A stretch of DNA of 7,950 nt from an uncultured Flammeovirgaceae bacterium (GTDB lineage Bacteria > Bacteroidota > Bacteroidia > Cytophagales > Cyclobacteriaceae), in NCBI GenBank assembly GCA_946480685.1, contig CAMLLI010000162.1, forward strand, positions 1 through 7,950, given 5' to 3'. Below are positions 5,541 to 7,950 of this stretch, one piece after another. Each line of letters starts with the position of its first letter. Within the stretch, counting starts at the first letter, position 1. Position numbers and translations under genes: made by a program. The notes under the pieces were generated by a model. That model saw only the letters and a program-made list of their open reading frames with translations. It was not told where the DNA came from and ran no database searches.

Positions 5541-6225
5541 AAAGTTTACACTGATCGCAATACTGCTGTTCAGTACGCTATCAATGTCAGCTCAGACGGT
5601 AAAAGTAAAAAAGCAAAACTCCAACGTTAAGGGAGAGGTCGCGGAAGGTTATGCAGTAGAATTGGACGGGTCACTCAGTGAAGTGAATACGTCTTTCGTC
5701 AAATTTCTAAAAATTTATGGAAAGCCAAAACAAAGTGAAGGCATTCTCTCATTGGCAGAGCCTGCAATCAACGGTCGCACATACACAAATCCTGTCTTCG
5801 CTCTCGTAAAAGACAATGGAAAAACTTCAACAGCATGGATCGGTATCAAAACTTCTGCATGGACTGCAGACGATGCTGCTGCTGTGCACAAAGAACTTGA
5901 AAAAATGCTTTATGACTTTGGCGTGAAATTTTACCGTGACAAAATTCAAGTGCAAATCGATGAAACAAACCGTGCATACCAGGCAGTTGAAAAACAAAAA
6001 CAACGACTCGTAAACGAGAACAAAACACTGCTTACTAAAATTGAAGACAACAAACGCGAAAAGATACAGCTTGAAAAAGCACTCGAGAATAACAAACTAG
6101 AAAACGAACTGTTCCTGAAAAAAATAGAAAAGAATAAACTCGACCAAGACTCGGTAGCAACGGCTGGTGAGCAGATTAAAAAAGTTACGGAGCTACATAA
6201 GGAAAGGCAGCGGAGGGTAAATTAA
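5527..6225 (+). CDS. secreted coiled-coil protein of unknown function
   Basis: This 232-residue protein has a clear Sec signal peptide: KK at 5-6, a hydrophobic core (8-18) and a likely cleavage site SMSA|Q after residue 22. No lipobox is present, so the mature protein is probably periplasmic. Residues about 35-135 form a compact mixed domain (YAVELDGSLSEVN, GRTYTNPVFALVK, TSTAWIGI). Residues about 138-225 are almost entirely charged and helical, with a strong coiled-coil pattern and recurring Asn-Lys pairs at 165, 175, 189 and 203. I do not recognise a characterised family; the layout is familiar from Bacteroidota hypothetical proteins. The ATG at 5527 gives the signal peptide directly, and the leader is AT-rich without a Shine-Dalgarno sequence. 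The coil could mediate oligomerisation or an envelope protein contact, but this is inference. Confidence 0.85.
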   Translation: MFFTKKFTLIAILLFSTLSMSAQTVKVKKQNSNVKGEVAEGYAVELDGSLSEVNTSFVKFLKIYGKPKQSEGILSLAEPAINGRTYTNPVFALVKDNGKTSTAWIGIKTSAWTADDAAAVHKELEKMLYDFGVKFYRDKIQVQIDETNRAYQAVEKQKQRLVNENKTLLTKIEDNKREKIQLEKALENNKLENELFLKKIEKNKLDQDSVATAGEQIKKVTELHKERQRRVN

Positions 6226-6339
6226 TTGGTCCTCTAGCGAGCCATAATATACTGTAACCTATATATATGCTAAATATGAATAATCCAACGCTGCTTTCTC
6301 TCTCACAAGTTAAAGGCGTGTCCGAACGACAATAACCTT

Positions 6340-6873
6340 TTACTCGGTTCTCTCTAACTCCATGGTTTTTCCCCGATCTCCTATTATCAGTTTCTCAGCA
6401 TTCAATGTTGTAATCGACCATTTAAATTTCTGCTCCCCATATCTATCGATAGCCAATATGTGATCCCCCCGCATGATTTCGTAGGCTAGTTCAATTTTCT
6501 GCGAGTCAACTGTTACAATCAAGCTGTCGTTTGATTTAAATTCAAAAATCAATTCTGAATCTCCTTCATCATTCGCTGGTGAAATCCATTTGCCGATAAT
6601 CTGGAGTTTGCGTTCGCTTCCCCTTAGACTTGTCAGATACACTGCCGAGATTATTGCCACAGCTAAGTATAACAATGTAAAGAATATCTTTTTTGCAAGA
6701 GTCCATCTTGGCAAAAGCTTATATGACCACCAAAATGCAAAAAGTGCTGACGCTCCACCGATTGCAGCCATCATTGCAATGTTACTCTTACCCAAAACAT
6801 CATTCAGCAAAAGATTCGTAATAACGAAAAGCACTATGCCTAATGATATCGAGATGATTTCCAACTTCTTCAT
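6340..6873 (-). CDS. three-helix membrane protein with C-terminal lipocalin-like domain
   Basis: This 177-residue protein has three predicted membrane helices, at about 5-24, 31-53 (containing the aromatic run FAFWWSYKLL) and 62-82. A soluble tail from about 88 to 177 follows. The tail starts with the GKW motif (94-96) and alternates short beta strands (ELIFEFKSNDSLIVTV, KWSITTLNAEKLII). This resembles the small lipocalin-like or DUF5640-type domains common in Bacteroidota lipoproteins, though I cannot confirm it by profile. Three helices with a charged SLRGSERK after the third would put the N-terminus and the tail on opposite sides of the inner membrane. The function is unknown. The ATG at 6873 (MKKLEI) is a good start. 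It lies 79 bases downstream of the lipoprotein gene on the same strand, with no terminator between, so the two may be co-transcribed. Confidence 0.8.
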   Translation of the reverse strand: MKKLEIISISLGIVLFVITNLLLNDVLGKSNIAMMAAIGGASALFAFWWSYKLLPRWTLAKKIFFTLLYLAVAIISAVYLTSLRGSERKLQIIGKWISPANDEGDSELIFEFKSNDSLIVTVDSQKIELAYEIMRGDHILAIDRYGEQKFKWSITTLNAEKLIIGDRGKTMELERTE

Positions 6874-6952
6874 TCGCTAATCATTATCTTCTATTGTTTC
6901 GCCTGCCACTATATCACAGTTCAATAAGAAGTAGAAATAGTTAACGAGTAGT

Positions 6953-7519
6953 TTACCGGCTGTTAAGGCTATCTATCAAATGATCGCGCCACTTTCGCTC
7001 TTTCTTATCAAAGTAGAATCTGCCATCAGGAAATTCTATATATTGATCACCGGCATTCTTGGGATAGTATTTTTCGAGTGATTCCCCCCTTACCATCTTG
7101 TCGAACAACATCGGAAATTTTTCATTAAGCTGATTGTCAGGCATCTTCCATGTGCGAAATACTTCTTCATACTCTCGTATTTCTTTACCGGGACCAAATA
7201 CGATTTTACAACCTATACTTTCGCGCATTGGTGTAATACTTCTGGCAGGACGCGTCATTAAAAAATAGTGCGTTCCTTTCTCATCTTTATAGTATGCGCG
7301 TATATCATAGTCCGCGGCAACTGCGCGATAATATTCATCAAACCTTGATTCGAATTTATTCTCGTGATTAGAGTTCGGTGGCAATTTTGATGAGTACCGG
7401 ATCACGTTGTAGATCAAACTATCCTGTTCCTGTTTTGATATATATAGCGCAGGATTGTAGTCTCTGTTCTTGCAAGAAGCAAGAATCGCGATTGCCAAGA
7501 AAATATAGAGTATCCGCAT
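6953..7519 (-). CDS. small lipoprotein of unknown function
   Basis: This 188-residue protein begins MRILYIFLAIAILASC. The short hydrophobic segment ends in the lipobox LASC (13-16), so Cys16 should be lipidated by Lgt after export and the signal removed by signal peptidase II. The mature protein (KNRDYNPALYISKQEQDS...) is soluble and rich in charged and aromatic residues, with a conserved-looking block around 84-112 (THYFLMTRPARSI, GCKIVFGPGKE) and a basic, aromatic C-terminus. I do not recognise the family. Start choice is firm because the signal sequence begins at this ATG. A consensus promoter lies immediately upstream, leaving a leader of only about 4 bases. It probably forms a unit with the membrane protein gene downstream (6340-6873). 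Confidence 0.82.
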   Translation of the reverse strand: MRILYIFLAIAILASCKNRDYNPALYISKQEQDSLIYNVIRYSSKLPPNSNHENKFESRFDEYYRAVAADYDIRAYYKDEKGTHYFLMTRPARSITPMRESIGCKIVFGPGKEIREYEEVFRTWKMPDNQLNEKFPMLFDKMVRGESLEKYYPKNAGDQYIEFPDGRFYFDKKERKWRDHLIDSLNSR

Positions 7520-7526
7520 AAGATTG

Positions 7527-7555
7527 CAAATGTACCAAATAAAAAAGAGCCCAAA
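7527..7555 (-). promoter_or_regulatory. Bacteroidota-type promoter of the lipoprotein gene
   Basis: On the minus strand TTTG (7555-7552) is followed after 17 bases by TACATTTG (7534-7527), an exact TAnnTTTG match. Transcription would start near 7523, about 4 bases before the ATG at 7519, so the transcript would be nearly leaderless. The -33 box lies inside the terminator hairpin of the upstream gene. Confidence 0.55.
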
Positions 7556-7571
7556 CAGGTGGGCTCTTTTT
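7542..7571 (-). terminator. intrinsic terminator of the gene entering from the right
   Basis: GAGCCC (7547-7552) pairs with GGGCTC (7561-7566) across an 8-base loop. Flanking A and T runs extend the stem to 11 pairs (7542-7552 with 7561-7571). Read on the minus strand the hairpin ends in six Ts followed by ATTT, a textbook intrinsic terminator 28 bases after the stop at 7600. Because it is flanked by A and T runs on both sides it would also act on plus-strand transcripts. Confidence 0.9.
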
Positions 7572-7599
7572 CGAAATATCAGACAATGAACTTTTACGC

Positions 7600-7950
7600 T
7601 TAGTATGTATTAGTGTTCGGGGTGAAGCTTGTCCAACCTGACATCCAGTTATTGCTGTTGTTGAATGCACCGATATATTCAGTCTGCTCCACACCTGATG
7701 GAACTTCTTTAGCACCTGAAAGCAGTGATGAACCGTTTGCAAGCAAAGCAGAAGGATTGTTGATATCAAGCGATGTAGCAGTCGACAAACCAGCAAACTT
7801 TGAAGAAAGATCAACTGTAGCCTGATCTGCTTCGATAAAGTTATCAGCATCAAAGCTAGAGTCATCGTAGTTGTTACCGGTAGTAACTTTCTTAACAGCT
7901 TTGCTTACGCTAACACCAGATCTTCCGATATAGTTACCAACAAACACTGC
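7600..7950 (-). CDS. C-terminus of a probable secreted protein (runs off right edge)
   Basis: The frame is open from the right edge to a TAA at 7600-7602, giving the last 116 residues. The GTG at 7945-7947 is internal, since the frame continues through 7950. The composition is rich in Ser, Asn, Thr, Asp and Gly with few charged residues. The tail, EYIGAFNNSNNWMSGWTSF then TPNTNTY, strongly resembles the ends of large secreted Bacteroidota proteins with repetitive beta-structure, where a GAF...W..GWT.F.P pattern recurs. There is no C-terminal type IX secretion sorting domain, which would usually end in a basic strand. Export by another route, or lipoprotein anchoring at the unseen N-terminus, is more likely. 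It ends at a strong intrinsic terminator. The family assignment is from memory of tail motifs. Confidence 0.75.
   Translation of the reverse strand, partial: AVFVGNYIGRSGVSVSKAVKKVTTGNNYDDSSFDADNFIEADQATVDLSSKFAGLSTATSLDINNPSALLANGSSLLSGAKEVPSGVEQTEYIGAFNNSNNWMSGWTSFTPNTNTY

Noticed and set aside
6226..6339. Possible small RNA or terminator in the 114-base spacer after the secreted coiled-coil gene
   Set aside because: Only a 5-base stem (AAAGG/CCTTT with a long loop) could be found, and no promoter or conserved RNA shape was seen. The only notable item is a CTATATATA copy.
7419..7865. Minus-strand open frame of 148 codons spanning the terminator at 7542-7571
   Set aside because: It crosses an intrinsic terminator and overlaps two better-supported genes in another frame. 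Its Leu- and Gln-rich product has no signal or motif.

Overview
The window looks like an ordinary chromosomal stretch from a member of the Bacteroidota. The signs are start codons with AT-rich leaders and almost no Shine-Dalgarno sequence, several matches to the Bacteroidota promoter consensus (TTTG or TTG, then 17-21 bases, then TAnnTTTG), and protein families typical of the phylum. These include a DUF1905/YdeI-like two-domain protein, a short Bacteroidota-style lipoprotein and a secreted coiled-coil protein with an -SMSA-Q signal peptide. Genus cannot be fixed from this window.

Left end (1-1117, minus strand): a surface-polysaccharide style pair. A family 2 glycosyltransferase is followed, with a 4-base ATGA stop/start overlap, by a nucleotidyltransferase-like protein that runs off the left edge. 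A 198-base divergent spacer (1118-1315) contains a perfect 18-base palindrome and separates this pair from a full-length acetyl-CoA synthetase (acs, 1316-3208, plus). acs ends at a strong 12-bp stem hairpin shared with the convergent DUF1905/YdeI-like gene (3281-3787, minus).

Middle (3788-6225): a divergent spacer with an inverted repeat and a perfect TAACTTTG -7 box leads into a nitroreductase-family flavoprotein (3945-4532, plus). This gene converges on a TIGR01777/YfcH-type NAD(P)-binding epimerase-like protein (4565-5482, minus, TTG start). The epimerase is divergent, across only 44 bases, from a secreted coiled-coil protein of unknown function (5527-6225, plus).

Right end (6226-7950, minus strand): a three-helix membrane protein with a lipocalin-like tail (6340-6873) lies downstream of a small lipoprotein (6953-7519). 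The lipoprotein's promoter is embedded in the terminator of the next gene upstream, which enters from the right edge (7600-7950). That gene encodes the C-terminus of what resembles a large secreted Bacteroidota protein.

The genes do not form one pathway. acs activates acetate, and the glycosyltransferase pair belongs to a polysaccharide locus extending left; the others look like individually transcribed housekeeping or envelope genes. I found no mobile element, CRISPR array, phage gene, RNA gene or convincing new defence or biosynthetic system. The second-look items are compact regulatory arrangements and the uncharacterised envelope proteins.
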